Shown here piece by piece: positions 49,054-57,400 of a stretch of DNA of 64,000 bases. Source of the stretch: Chrysogorgia sp. JL179-B06 (Eukaryota > Cnidaria > Anthozoa > Scleralcyonacea > Chrysogorgiidae); assembly GCA_035772405.1 (NCBI GenBank), contig JAYKKM010000005.1, positions 2,089,501-2,153,500 on the forward strand. The letters run 5' to 3'. The position numbers were made by a program, and so were the translations under genes. Positions within the stretch are counted from its first letter, which is position 1, and each line of letters starts with the position of its first letter. Under the pieces are notes generated by a model. The model ran no database searches. It was not told where the DNA came from and saw only the letters and a program-made list of their open reading frames with translations.

Positions 49054-50004
49054 ATGAGTCTAAACTATGGGTATGAGTCTGACGACCCTCACGATAAAAT
49101 ACTAAAGAGAACGAAAAGGCATCTGGACGAAGATCCTAAATTAAGTGCGACCGGTGGGAGGATGTCTGGAATAATAGACATGCAAGGCTCAGCGATAAAA
49201 AACGTAGCGGACCCAGTCGATGACTCAGATGCTGCGAATAAAAGAACTCTAGAGCAATTGCTATCAAGCTACCTCAAGAGTCAGTCCTACAACATTGTGC
49301 TTGACTTCAACGTTAGCACACACGCCTTAAAAAATGTGGAATTTCACACCAATGGTTCAAACAAAGTGAAAGCCATTGGTGAAACAAGCAAATTAGTGCA
49401 AAACAACCCGGCTTATGGTCCTATTGTTGGCATCAGCGGTGTGAGTCAAAGTTTTCTATCACCCGTGTTAACACCAATCCCACTTGAGTCGGGTCTTCAT
49501 TTTAATTGTCCAAGTATGCAATGGTGTGACCTCTCTATTTTTGTCGTAGTGAGGTTACCAATGAGAACCGCTGGATCAAATTGGGAGACAATTATATCAA
49601 ACGACGATGGTAGTTGGGATAAGTTCATAGGGTACAAGACTGGTGTGACCAACAAGCTCGCGTATGGTGGTAGCATCCCAGCGATGGAGAAAGTATGCAC
49701 TATTCCGAGTGGTGTTGACCTCACAAAAATGCATATGATATCGATACACTGGCAAATGAGCAATTCACATGTCAGAGTCAACAACGTTAAGTCAACCGAT
49801 TCAGACTTCATAGCAAATATGAAAAAGATAGGCGCACCCTATGGAACAATTTTTGGAATACATCGACCAAGAATACCACTCGCACCTTATGCGCACCCAT
49901 CGTTGATAGAATTCTACGGTGTGAAAATTGTGAGTGGCTACATGACGAACCGAGACATCATAATCATGGGTGGAGAAATGATGAAGGAATATGGTATAAA
50001 GTAA
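49054..50004 (+). CDS. putative fibre/spike protein with phage-tail-like N-terminus, 316 aa
   Basis: Residues 34-62 read GGRMSGIIDMQGSAIKNVADP followed by DA.NK. This is a pattern widely seen in tail-fibre and related trimeric fibre proteins of double-stranded DNA phages (G.M.G.IDM.G..I.NV.DP....DA.NK). The rest, about 75-316, is beta-rich with GSNWETIISNDDGSWDKF and HMISIHWQMSNSHVRVN stretches that recall a concanavalin/LamG-like sandwich. No signal peptide or membrane helix is visible. The layout suggests a virion attachment protein: an anchor/trimerisation stem plus a binding head. That function is inferred. The gene starts 2 bp after the previous stop and ends directly before the next start. 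Confidence 0.65.
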   Translation: MSLNYGYESDDPHDKILKRTKRHLDEDPKLSATGGRMSGIIDMQGSAIKNVADPVDDSDAANKRTLEQLLSSYLKSQSYNIVLDFNVSTHALKNVEFHTNGSNKVKAIGETSKLVQNNPAYGPIVGISGVSQSFLSPVLTPIPLESGLHFNCPSMQWCDLSIFVVVRLPMRTAGSNWETIISNDDGSWDKFIGYKTGVTNKLAYGGSIPAMEKVCTIPSGVDLTKMHMISIHWQMSNSHVRVNNVKSTDSDFIANMKKIGAPYGTIFGIHRPRIPLAPYAHPSLIEFYGVKIVSGYMTNRDIIIMGGEMMKEYGIK

Positions 50005-50214
50005 ATGGGAGCATGTATTTCGAGACCTCATGAAATATATAAGATAAATAAGACGACTGATCACATGTTCAAAGCTGGTGGATCATTTGGTCGCGGTGAC
50101 GTTACTCTCGAGCTCCACGCTGAGATTGGTATGAGGTCTAAAAAGACTTACGGCGAACCTATTATGTTACCCGCAGAGTCAGACACTGTGGGAGTGGTAG
50201 GAGACGTGACCTAA
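50005..50214 (+). CDS. small acylated-type protein, 69 aa
   Basis: The first residues MGACIS fit a dual lipidation signal: Gly2 for N-myristoylation with Ser6, and Cys4 for palmitoylation. The rest is polar, with GGSFGRGDVTLELHAEIGM in the centre, and no membrane helix. The ATG follows the preceding stop without a gap (TAAATGG, also a poxvirus late-promoter-like initiator). Known myristoylated virion proteins of large DNA viruses link capsid and membrane. Whether this one does so is inference. Confidence 0.55.
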   Translation: MGACISRPHEIYKINKTTDHMFKAGGSFGRGDVTLELHAEIGMRSKKTYGEPIMLPAESDTVGVVGDVT

Positions 50215-50222
50215 GTTATGTA

Positions 50223-50363
50223 ATGGGTTGGCTTAGAAAACTGGCTCGTAACATTAGAAACTTTTTCAGACGACGTAGAAAACTGAAGACTAATAAAACA
50301 CACCTGCTGCATTGGTACACAACAAACCAGATCTATAAAAAACCTGACACCTATGTCGAGTAG
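50223..50363 (+). CDS. short cationic amphipathic peptide, 46 aa
   Basis: The start is in taATGGG, 8 bp after the preceding stop, and the frame ends TAG at 50,363. The first 20 residues (MGWLRKLARNIRNFFRRRRK) form a strongly basic amphipathic helix in projection, with Trp, Leu, Ile and Phe on one side and six or more Arg/Lys on the other. A polar tail follows. The gene fits exactly between two neighbours, overlapping the longest version of the next frame by 11 bp, which supports it as real. Possible roles are DNA condensation or membrane disruption during entry or exit. No family is recognised. Confidence 0.5.
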   Translation: MGWLRKLARNIRNFFRRRRKLKTNKTHLLHWYTTNQIYKKPDTYVE

Positions 50364-50385
50364 TTTTTTTTGCGGGGCTATAGTA

Positions 50386-51147
50386 ATGGCAACCAACTCA
50401 GTGCAATTATTCGACGGTCACCAAATCACGACGGTTAATCACAACGGTGAAATATGGTTCAAAGCGAAAGAAGTCGCGAGCGCTCTAGGTTATGCTAGAC
50501 CAAAAGATGCAGTCAACGACCACGTCGAACCTGATTGTAAAATGAAGGTAGAGCAGGCCTCGTTTATCAACGAACTCGGGGTCTACTCGTTGGTGTTCTC
50601 GAGTAAAATGGAGCGTGCGAAACACTTCGGAAGGTGGGTGCACTCAGAAGTCTTACCAAGCGTTAGAAAAAGTTTAGCTAGCGTTGGTCTCAAACACAAT
50701 CAATTCGTAATGATCACCGAGTTCGACCTTCACACGAAAGTTGTTGGTTTTCTTAGGAAATATTATCCAGAAGCTATTTTGATAGCTGCTTGTGGTGAGA
50801 ATCAAGACACTTCGAGTAAAAGAATAAATTCGTGGAAAAAAGGCTACCAACGTGGAACACCTGACTTGATTATTGCCAATGCAAACCGACAGCACAGCGG
50901 GCTCGTGATCGAGTTCAAGAATCCAGGTGGCACAGGTAAGACATCCAAAGAGCAGGAGTCTCTGTTGCTCAGATATAAATCCGCTGGTTATCTAACACTC
51001 TTGTGCGACTCATACGACGACGCTATTACCGCGGTAATAAAATATTTCTTTGACGTTGGGTTTCAGTGCTCTCAGTGTTTTCGTAAATTTAAAAATAAAT
51101 CAGCGTTGAGTAACCATGAGAGACGTTATTGTAAAGAGACTTTTTAG
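50386..51147 (+). CDS. BRO-N domain / PD-(D/E)XK (VRR-NUC-like) nuclease / zinc-finger fusion
   Basis: I use the ATG at 50,386 (MATNSVQLF) because the BRO-N fold begins at once. An earlier in-frame ATG at 50,353 overlaps the previous gene (numbering here from that ATG). Residues about 17-110 match BRO-N: IWFKAKEVASALGYARPKDA and FGRWVHSEVLPSVRKS. The segment 123-232 has GTPDLII (168-174) and LVIEFKN (E187, K189), the GxPD...ExK signature of VRR-NUC-type nucleases. The end carries CSQCFRKF...NHERRYC (C239, C242, H255, C260), a C2HC finger. BRO-N proteins bind DNA in baculoviruses, phages and large DNA viruses. A fused nuclease suggests a structure-specific DNA-processing enzyme. Catalysis is unproven. 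Confidence 0.8.
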   Translation: MATNSVQLFDGHQITTVNHNGEIWFKAKEVASALGYARPKDAVNDHVEPDCKMKVEQASFINELGVYSLVFSSKMERAKHFGRWVHSEVLPSVRKSLASVGLKHNQFVMITEFDLHTKVVGFLRKYYPEAILIAACGENQDTSSKRINSWKKGYQRGTPDLIIANANRQHSGLVIEFKNPGGTGKTSKEQESLLLRYKSAGYLTLLCDSYDDAITAVIKYFFDVGFQCSQCFRKFKNKSALSNHERRYCKETF

Positions 51148-51384
51148 ACAGCGAGTAATAAGTCGAATTAGCGCTCGTTCTCATTGTTGAGACGACGTTT
51201 GAGGCGACAACTGCTCTAGCATTTTCTAAAGACGTTTTTAACTTGGTAAAAAATATCTGCGAAACTTTCTCTCTTTATTTCACAAACCTTCTGACCACTG
51301 TGTGAAAAAATGTTTCTACGATACATTGGACGCTCCATGTGACCAATGTCTAAATTTAAAAAAGTGGGGTATCCGAGAACACCC
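51148..51384. other. intergenic gap between convergent genes in the Polinton
   Basis: This is the largest non-coding gap inside the element (237 bp). A 98-codon minus-strand frame (51,216-51,512) crosses it and overlaps the thymidine kinase gene. I see nothing to support it. The gap may hold transcription ends for both flanking genes. Confidence 0.4.
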
Positions 51385-51958
51385 TTAATTTTGTGTGGAA
51401 GGATGATGACGTCTGCACACTGCACGATATTGCTCAGCACCACCAACAAACGATGGTCCTGGGTTGTATCTCCAATTGAATGGCGCATCAACAGTTGTTC
51501 CGTGAGTGTCACGACAAACGGCGCAATACGCTTTTAGAAATGTGATGTCGTCTGCTACTGGGAACAGTGTGTCGAGCTCACCAAGTCTTTTTAAATGCTC
51601 TGTTGTTATGAGACCACAAATAATGACGTGAACGCCAGCTTTGATGTACTCGCGAATAATTGGGAGTAACCCAGAGTACCAATGGCCCTCATCAATGCCA
51701 ATGACGTCATAGTCAGCTATCTCGGAAGAACTCGGAAGGTTGGTGATTAACTTCGCAGGTAAACTGTCTGATCCAACAACGATAGTCTGACGATGTGTGG
51801 AGAACGCGTGATCAGTTCGCCTAGTGTCACCTGTGTTGTTCATGTAGAGGACTTTGAGCCCTGACTTACTTAACGTGACTAACCTACGAAGAGTCTCTGT
51901 CGTTTTTTCCTGCGAACATGGGACCAATCACGATTTCTAGTTTACCGATTTTCTTCAT
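51385..51958 (-). pseudogene. tk: thymidine kinase (type II), 1-base frameshift in the P-loop
   Basis: The intact 180-codon frame (51,927-51,385) has type II thymidine kinase features. They are a DTRRTDHAFSTH segment, Walker B IGIDEGHW (76-83), VIICGL, and a zinc site made of AYCAVC (C135, C138) with a later C171/H174 pair. The expected N-terminus with the glycine-rich P-loop lies in another frame starting at the ATG at 51,958. The two frames meet at a run of six A on the coding strand (T6 at 51,903-51,908), in the Lys codon of the P-loop. As written the enzyme cannot form. It may be a real inactivating change, a homopolymer sequencing error or a slippery site. The start overlaps the preceding gene by 17 bp. 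Thymidine kinase supplies dTMP in non-dividing cells and is typical of large DNA viruses. Confidence 0.8.
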
Positions 51959-52712
51959 GATTACTATACCTCCAGAGAAACGCTCTCCCCTCTTGCGGCA
52001 ACTGTTGCTCGTTGTTAAATATCCGCTGAAGCTCTAAGTTTTTAAGATGGGACCTCGAGCTCTCATGTCTTGAGCGATGCATTGGGTTGTTGGTAACCAC
52101 ACCACATGGGTAACAATTGTACGACGCGCCGCCGTGCACAAAATCCAGGTGAGTGTGTGAGAGTATGTGACTCATAATATCGCCCGCACTCAGTATTTCG
52201 TTACACCCCACCCTACAAACGTTGACGTCACAGTTTGCGGCGAGCTCTAGCCACGCTTTGGCTTTGGTTGAGCATGGTTTCCATAGAAGGGTCGCCAAGA
52301 ACACTTCGAGGTAGTTACCGAGTAGTGTAGCGGCGGACTCGCAAGGGTTGCTCAAGTAGTGGCTACTTGCTAACGTAAGACGTTTGAATGGTGAGTAGCA
52401 CCACACAGGGATCATCTTGGCTAGTTCGTTAACCATCTTGTTGGCTCTAACTTCATCAAGCTCGACCCAAGCCTCATGAGCGAACTTTGTGTAGAGAATC
52501 TGGGTACCAAATTGTCTTGACACCTCTTCGTTTCTACGATCGGGGTCGCACAACTTGAAGACTTGCGAGTACCCTTTTAAGACGTTGGGTCCAGAGGCGC
52601 CTTGTGGGGTAGACGCATCGACAAAGGACATTCTCCGCATTGCGTCGATCTCCTCTTCTTGGCGGGCTTGGTCTTGAGTCATCTCTTCTGCGATGTCTTG
52701 GACTTGAGTCAT
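51942..52712 (-). CDS. Cys/His-rich Polinton protein of unknown function, 256 aa
   Basis: No family recognised. An acidic, Gln-rich helical start (residues 1-28) is followed by a mixed domain. The second half has clustered Cys and His: CDVNVCRVGCNEI, HILSHTHLDFVHGG, YNCYPCGV and HRSRH. This spacing suggests one or two zinc sites. No signal peptide or membrane helix is visible. It is the first gene of a short leftward pair with the thymidine kinase, transcribed from the divergent region holding the 23-bp repeats, so the two may be co-expressed. A nucleic-acid-binding role is possible. I could not match it to a protease: no convincing His-Asp/Glu-Gln-Cys order of adenain type is seen. Confidence 0.7.
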   Translation of the reverse strand: MTQVQDIAEEMTQDQARQEEEIDAMRRMSFVDASTPQGASGPNVLKGYSQVFKLCDPDRRNEEVSRQFGTQILYTKFAHEAWVELDEVRANKMVNELAKMIPVWCYSPFKRLTLASSHYLSNPCESAATLLGNYLEVFLATLLWKPCSTKAKAWLELAANCDVNVCRVGCNEILSAGDIMSHILSHTHLDFVHGGASYNCYPCGVVTNNPMHRSRHESSRSHLKNLELQRIFNNEQQLPQEGRAFLWRYSNHEENR

Positions 52713-52762
52713 TATGTTATACTCCCAGAAAAAATCCTAATTTTTTAGCGCGTTTGGTCTGG

Positions 52763-52817
52763 AACTGTGAGACACCTGTGAGGTCAACTGTGAGACACCT
52801 GTGAGGTCAACTGTGAG
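52763..52817. promoter_or_regulatory. 2.4 copies of a 23-bp direct repeat in a divergent promoter region
   Basis: Between divergent start codons (52,712 minus, 52,844 plus) the unit aactgtgagacacctgtgag followed by gtc occurs at 52,763 and 52,786, then a partial copy at 52,809. Each unit contains two half-copies of the form ctgtgag. Binding sites for a regulator of both gene groups are a reasonable inference. Confidence 0.6.
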
Positions 52818-52843
52818 TAAGATAACACGTGATAGTGTATTAG

Positions 52844-53179
52844 ATGGTTGAGGACTCACAGACGGCTGTTGAAGCGAAGATTACAGCTGATGTGAAAAGT
52901 GTTAAGGTGAAGGACCCAAAGCGTGTCGCTGCTGGTAAAAAGTTGGCTGAGATATCGAAAGCTGCGAAAGAAAAGAAAATGCGTGAAATGATAGTTAACG
53001 AAGAACAGGGTGGTGAGTGGAGCTATGGTTACATTGTTGGAACACTTGGTGTTATCATTGCTGGTGCTTCGCTATGGTACACAATTAGCAGTGAAAAAGA
53101 ACCTGTGAGTACTGCACCAGCACCTGCGTCAGAAAGTCATAAAACTCATCGTCCAGCGCTAGACACATTTGATTCTTGA
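52844..53179 (+). CDS. small single-pass membrane protein, 111 aa
   Basis: Residues 22-46 form a basic helical motif (KDPKRVAAGKKLAEISKAAK...) of a kind often seen in Polinton-encoded small proteins. One transmembrane helix lies at about 61-80 (YGYIVGTLGVIIAGASLWYT), and a Pro/Ala/Ser-rich tail follows. With the basic part N-terminal, the tail would face the outside or lumen. It opens the rightward cluster that ends with the polymerase, 15 bp before the next gene. Function unknown. A virion or assembly membrane protein is a guess. Confidence 0.65.
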   Translation: MVEDSQTAVEAKITADVKSVKVKDPKRVAAGKKLAEISKAAKEKKMREMIVNEEQGGEWSYGYIVGTLGVIIAGASLWYTISSEKEPVSTAPAPASESHKTHRPALDTFDS

Positions 53180-53194
53180 ACAAAACACACGACA

Positions 53195-53437
53195 ATGTAT
53201 ATGGCTGCGATCGATCGAAAAGAACTTATGAACGAATTGTACGATGCGCTACTTGTTACGACTGGTGCTGTGGCAGTGAGTATGATTTCTAAAAAGGCTT
53301 TGGGAGAGCCATTGGGAACACCAGAGACTGTGAAAGGCACAGTGAAACTTGCTGCAGCTGTTGGTGCAGGAACGTTGTTAGTAAAATGGGTGCAATCAAA
53401 AAAGTGGATACCGACAGATCCATTCAAATCAACGTAA
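53195..53437 (+). CDS. small two-helix membrane protein, 80 aa
   Basis: Two hydrophobic segments, about 18-33 (ALLVTTGAVAVSMIS) and 49-65 (TVKLAAAVGAGTLLVKW), are joined by KKALGEPLGTPETVKG. The end is KKWIPTDPF. This small conserved layout recurs next to the preceding and following genes in Polintons as I know them. No enzyme motif is present. Start ATG at 53,195; a second in-frame ATG comes two codons later. Confidence 0.65.
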   Translation: MYMAAIDRKELMNELYDALLVTTGAVAVSMISKKALGEPLGTPETVKGTVKLAAAVGAGTLLVKWVQSKKWIPTDPFKST

Positions 53438-53441
53438 GTTA

Positions 53442-53861
53442 ATGGTGAGTGTTGTGGCTGGAGGGATATTTAATGCAGTGGCTTTCGCAGGCGCTGGCTT
53501 TATGTTTTCAAAGTTTAATCATTCAGGCTATGAGACCGAGATGAAAAGACACAACCACGCGTTGGAGCAGTTAGCCAGCGCGAAAGAAGCGTGGTATGAG
53601 AATGAGGTCGCCAAGAAAGATAAGATCCAGCGTTTACGGCAACGGGTCTCTGACGCTAACGCTGACATCAATGACACAAACCACGCGTTGGAAGAACTTA
53701 GAAGCGTAATGACCATACAGTACAGCGGACGAGTGTTCACTGACTCCCCGAGGGTTGCGGATTACTACCAACCGAGTGCGGAAATGAAGGAGTACCAATT
53801 GTTGTTTGTTAGCGCGTTAGGTTTGGGTAGTGGAATAGCGGTGTGGGTGCTAACTCGGTAA
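53442..53861 (+). CDS. coiled-coil protein with membrane segments at both ends, 139 aa
   Basis: A Gly/Ala-rich hydrophobic N-terminus (about 4-23) is followed by a long charged coiled coil. This begins EMKRHNHALEQLASAKEAW and runs to about residue 90. Then come YYQPS and a C-terminal hydrophobic helix (LLFVSALGLGSGIAVWVL). The KRHN.ALE.L..A...W pattern is familiar from Polinton gene clusters of many invertebrates, where its role is unknown. It starts 4 bp after the preceding stop and its end overlaps the next start by 19 bp. Confidence 0.7.
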   Translation: MVSVVAGGIFNAVAFAGAGFMFSKFNHSGYETEMKRHNHALEQLASAKEAWYENEVAKKDKIQRLRQRVSDANADINDTNHALEELRSVMTIQYSGRVFTDSPRVADYYQPSAEMKEYQLLFVSALGLGSGIAVWVLTR

Positions 53862-54466
53862 AAAAATGTTGGAGTAGTATAAGAGTGATGGACAAACTTA
53901 TGAGGCAGATGAGTTACGGCTACACAATTGACGAAATCGTGAATGAGACGCAAATTGAGTGTGGAGGCACCTTCAGGCTTTACTACTGCTCGGATTGTGA
54001 CGTTGTGAAACATGTGATTGACTGCGGTGGGTACGCATGTCCAAAGTGTGGCGACACCGAATGGGGCTACACTCAGAGTTACAGCGACATGAGACTCACT
54101 CGGTTAAAAAGCGTTCACAAACGGTCTTGGTGGATGGGGAGGAGACTACGGAATGTTGTGAAGGGTGAGCACCTTGAGTTGATAAAAGAGGACTTCCTGA
54201 AAGTTGTCAATGCGTTGTACTCATGCAATTTGGTAAAGGGTAGAAATGTCAGCAGATATGGGTACTACATTATTAGGTTGTGCCATAGAAGACGAGTCGA
54301 GACACTCAAGAAGGTGTCAGACCTCAAAGACGGGAAGGTGAAAGACTTGTTTGATAACAATCTGTTTGGGGTGGTGTACCCAAAGCTAGGATGGTGTGAA
54401 AGTGGCGACAATTACTACGACGAGTGGTTTAGGAAAAAAACAAGTGTAGTATATAGAAGCCAATGA
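53843..54466 (+). CDS. VLTF3-like putative late transcription factor, 207 aa
   Basis: A zinc ribbon (YYCSDC...YACPKCG; C49, C52, C66, C69) is followed by a helical region with GRNVSRYGYYIIRLC near 133-147, and after it by a short ending around YPKLGW (179-184). This ribbon-plus-R.N...Y.Y...KL...LGW order is what I know from the poxvirus VLTF3 family, which activates late promoters and occurs in large DNA viruses and some virophage-like elements. The match is by eye and partial. A generic zinc-ribbon DNA-binding protein is the alternative. The ATG used overlaps the previous gene. M16 (53,888) is also possible. Its stop overlaps the polymerase start by 4 bp, so the two are probably co-expressed. 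Confidence 0.55.
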   Translation: MGANSVKKCWSSIRVMDKLMRQMSYGYTIDEIVNETQIECGGTFRLYYCSDCDVVKHVIDCGGYACPKCGDTEWGYTQSYSDMRLTRLKSVHKRSWWMGRRLRNVVKGEHLELIKEDFLKVVNALYSCNLVKGRNVSRYGYYIIRLCHRRRVETLKKVSDLKDGKVKDLFDNNLFGVVYPKLGWCESGDNYYDEWFRKKTSVVYRSQ

Positions 54467-57400
54467 GTCGGACTGTGAGAAACCCGCTGAAAAAAAGACG
54501 GGCGCATAAGACGAGTGCAGCCGTTGTCAATTCACTAACAGATGAAGCGACCAACGTCCACGGCTTCTTTAGAGATCAAGAAACACAACCTGTAGTCGAA
54601 GACCTCACACCGTCAACACATCTGTTGGATCGAGCACTGAGAGGATTCACAAGGTCTTATGGAGTCGAGGTAATTGACGACAGAGACATCAATCAGGTAA
54701 GCGGTAGTAGAAGCGCTGTCATCAACCTTTTGAGACGTGAACTAGGTGAGACCAACGGAATGAAAGTGGTAGAGACAGTTAAGGTCACTTTTGAGAAAGT
54801 TTTAGAACTCGATAAGACCACATACAAAACTGCCTACTTTAACAGCGAAACGTTCGTCGTCATTAACGAGCACGACATCGAGGGAGTTGCCAATCGCGGG
54901 TCGGAACAAATCTTGACACGGATAGCTGGGTGGTTATCTGAGGGGTCTGGATGGACTATCGACAAAATAGATGCACACTACGTTAATGTCGCTATTTACA
55001 GACCTTTGCATGGGAGTAGCTACATTGCGTTGCCAAAGGAGCTGCGCAACAGTATGAAGGGTCTGATAAACGTAAATAACGATGATGACAACGAGTGCTT
55101 TAGATGGTGTCACCTTGCGCATAAGTTTCCTGTTGGAAAACACTCCGATAGAACGTCGAAGTACGCTAGGCATGTCGGTGAGCTGAATTATGACGGAGTT
55201 GACTTCCCAGTCACACTCAAAGACTACAACAAGATCGAAAAGGCTAACGAAATTAGCATTAATGTTTTTGGGTACGAAAATAAGCAGCCATTCCCTGTGT
55301 ACGTTTCTAAGGAGGCGTGTCCTGACCATATGGACCTATTGTTGATAACTAATGACGTGGGCAACAAGCATTATGTGTACATTCGCGATTTTAACAAATT
55401 CATGTACCGCCAAACAGAGCATAAGGCGAGAAAGCACTTTTGCAGGTATTGTTTGCAATGTTTCACCCGTGCGGACGTGCTTGAACGCCATGTGGAAGTG
55501 TGTTTGGTCATTAATGGGAGGCAAGCTATTAAAATGCCACAAAAAGGTGCGAAAGTGAAATATGAGAATTTTAGCAGACAATTAAATGTACCATTTGTGG
55601 TGTATGCAGACTTCGAGGCTATCACACAGAAGGTGCACACAGCGACGCCATCAAGCGAGTGTAGCTACACAAACGCTTACCAGAGGCATGTTGACTGTGG
55701 TTATGGGTATAAATTGGTTTGTTGCTATGACAATGCGTATAGTAAGCCAGTAAAAGTGTATCGCGGTGAAAATGCAGTCAACAAGTTCATTGGGGAGATG
55801 TTAGAAATTGTTGAATATTGTAAAGAGACATCTGAGAGTCACTTTAACAAAGAAATGATACTGACTGACGCTGATAAGAAGAACTTTGACGAGGCTAAAA
55901 GTTGTCATATTTGCAGTGTTGAGTACACTGGTGCTGACGTTAGAGTGAGAGACCACTGTCATGTCTCAGGTAAGTACAGAGGGTCCGCACATCGTCAGTG
56001 TAACGTGAACTTTAGATTGACTGATAAAATTCCTGTGATCTTTCATAACTTACGTGGCTACGATAGCCATTTCATCATGCAGGAGATTGGTAAGTTTGGT
56101 CAAGACATAAATGTGATACCAAACAACATGGAGAAGTACATGGCGTTCATGCTTGGAAAAAACTTAGTATTTTTGGACAGCTTTCAGTTCATGAGTAGTG
56201 GTCTAGACAACTTGGTGAAGAACCTACCAAGGGACACTTTCAAATACACGTCAGAAGTGTTTCGTGATGAGGGGTTGGCACTTATGACAAGAAAGGGGGT
56301 CTATCCCTACGATTATATGGACTCCTTTGAAAAATTCGACGAGCGTGAGCTACCCTCCAAAAAAGATTTCTACAACGTTCTGAACGATGAGCACATCACG
56401 GAAGAAATGCACGAGCGCGCCATCGATGTGTGGGACTACTTCGACGTTGAAAGTATGGGTGGGTATCACGACCTGTATTTGAAAAGCGATGTGCTCTTGC
56501 TTGCCGACGTTTTTGAGAACTTTAGAAAGACGTGCCACCGCGAGTATAAATTAGACCCGTGTCATTATTTTACATCGCCCGGATTGGCTTGGGACGCCAT
56601 GCTGAAGATGACTGGAGTAGAGCTCGAATTATTGTCAGACATAGACATGTTCCAGTTCGTAGAATTAGGTATGCGTGGTGGTGTGAGCTACATATGCAAC
56701 AGACATGGTGTGGCGAACAATAAATATATGAAGGGGTATGATAAAGCTCAAGAGTCGAAGTATTTGATGTACCTTGATGCCAACAATTTATATGGGTGGG
56801 CAATGAGTCGAAGTCTACCTACAGGTGGCTTCAAGTGGTTGACTGAGAAAGAAATAAAAAAGGTTAATCTACACGACTATCACAACAATAGTGAAAAGGG
56901 CCTGCTGCTTGAAGTCGACTTGGAGTATCCAGCCCATTTGCATGACCTACACAACGATTACCCGCTGGCTCCTGAGAAGATGGAGATAACTGTTGACATG
57001 TTGTCGGAGTACTGCACGAAAATCAAAAATAAGTTTAACGTGAGTGTTGGTGGTGTGAAAAAGCTGGTGACTAATTTGATGGACAAAAAAAAGTATGTGT
57101 GTCACTACGGAAATCTGCAGTTGTACATGGATCTTGGATTAAAAATCAATAAGATTCACAGGGTCCTGCAGTTTGACCAGTCCAAGTGGTTGGGCAAGTA
57201 CATCGACTTTAACACAGTCAAGAGAACTGCGGCTAAGAACGCTTTTGAGAAGGACTTCTTCAAGTTGATGAACAACAGTGTGTTCGGAAAAACGATGGAA
57301 AACTTGAGGAAGCGTGTGGACGTAAGATTAGTGACCACTGCGAAGAAATTAGAAAAGCTTGTCTCGAAGCCTACGTTTGTGTCTTGCAAGATATTTAGCG

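Noticed and set aside
51216..51512. 98-codon minus-strand frame between the BRO gene and the kinase
   Set aside because: It overlaps the kinase in another frame and shows no motif or initiation evidence.
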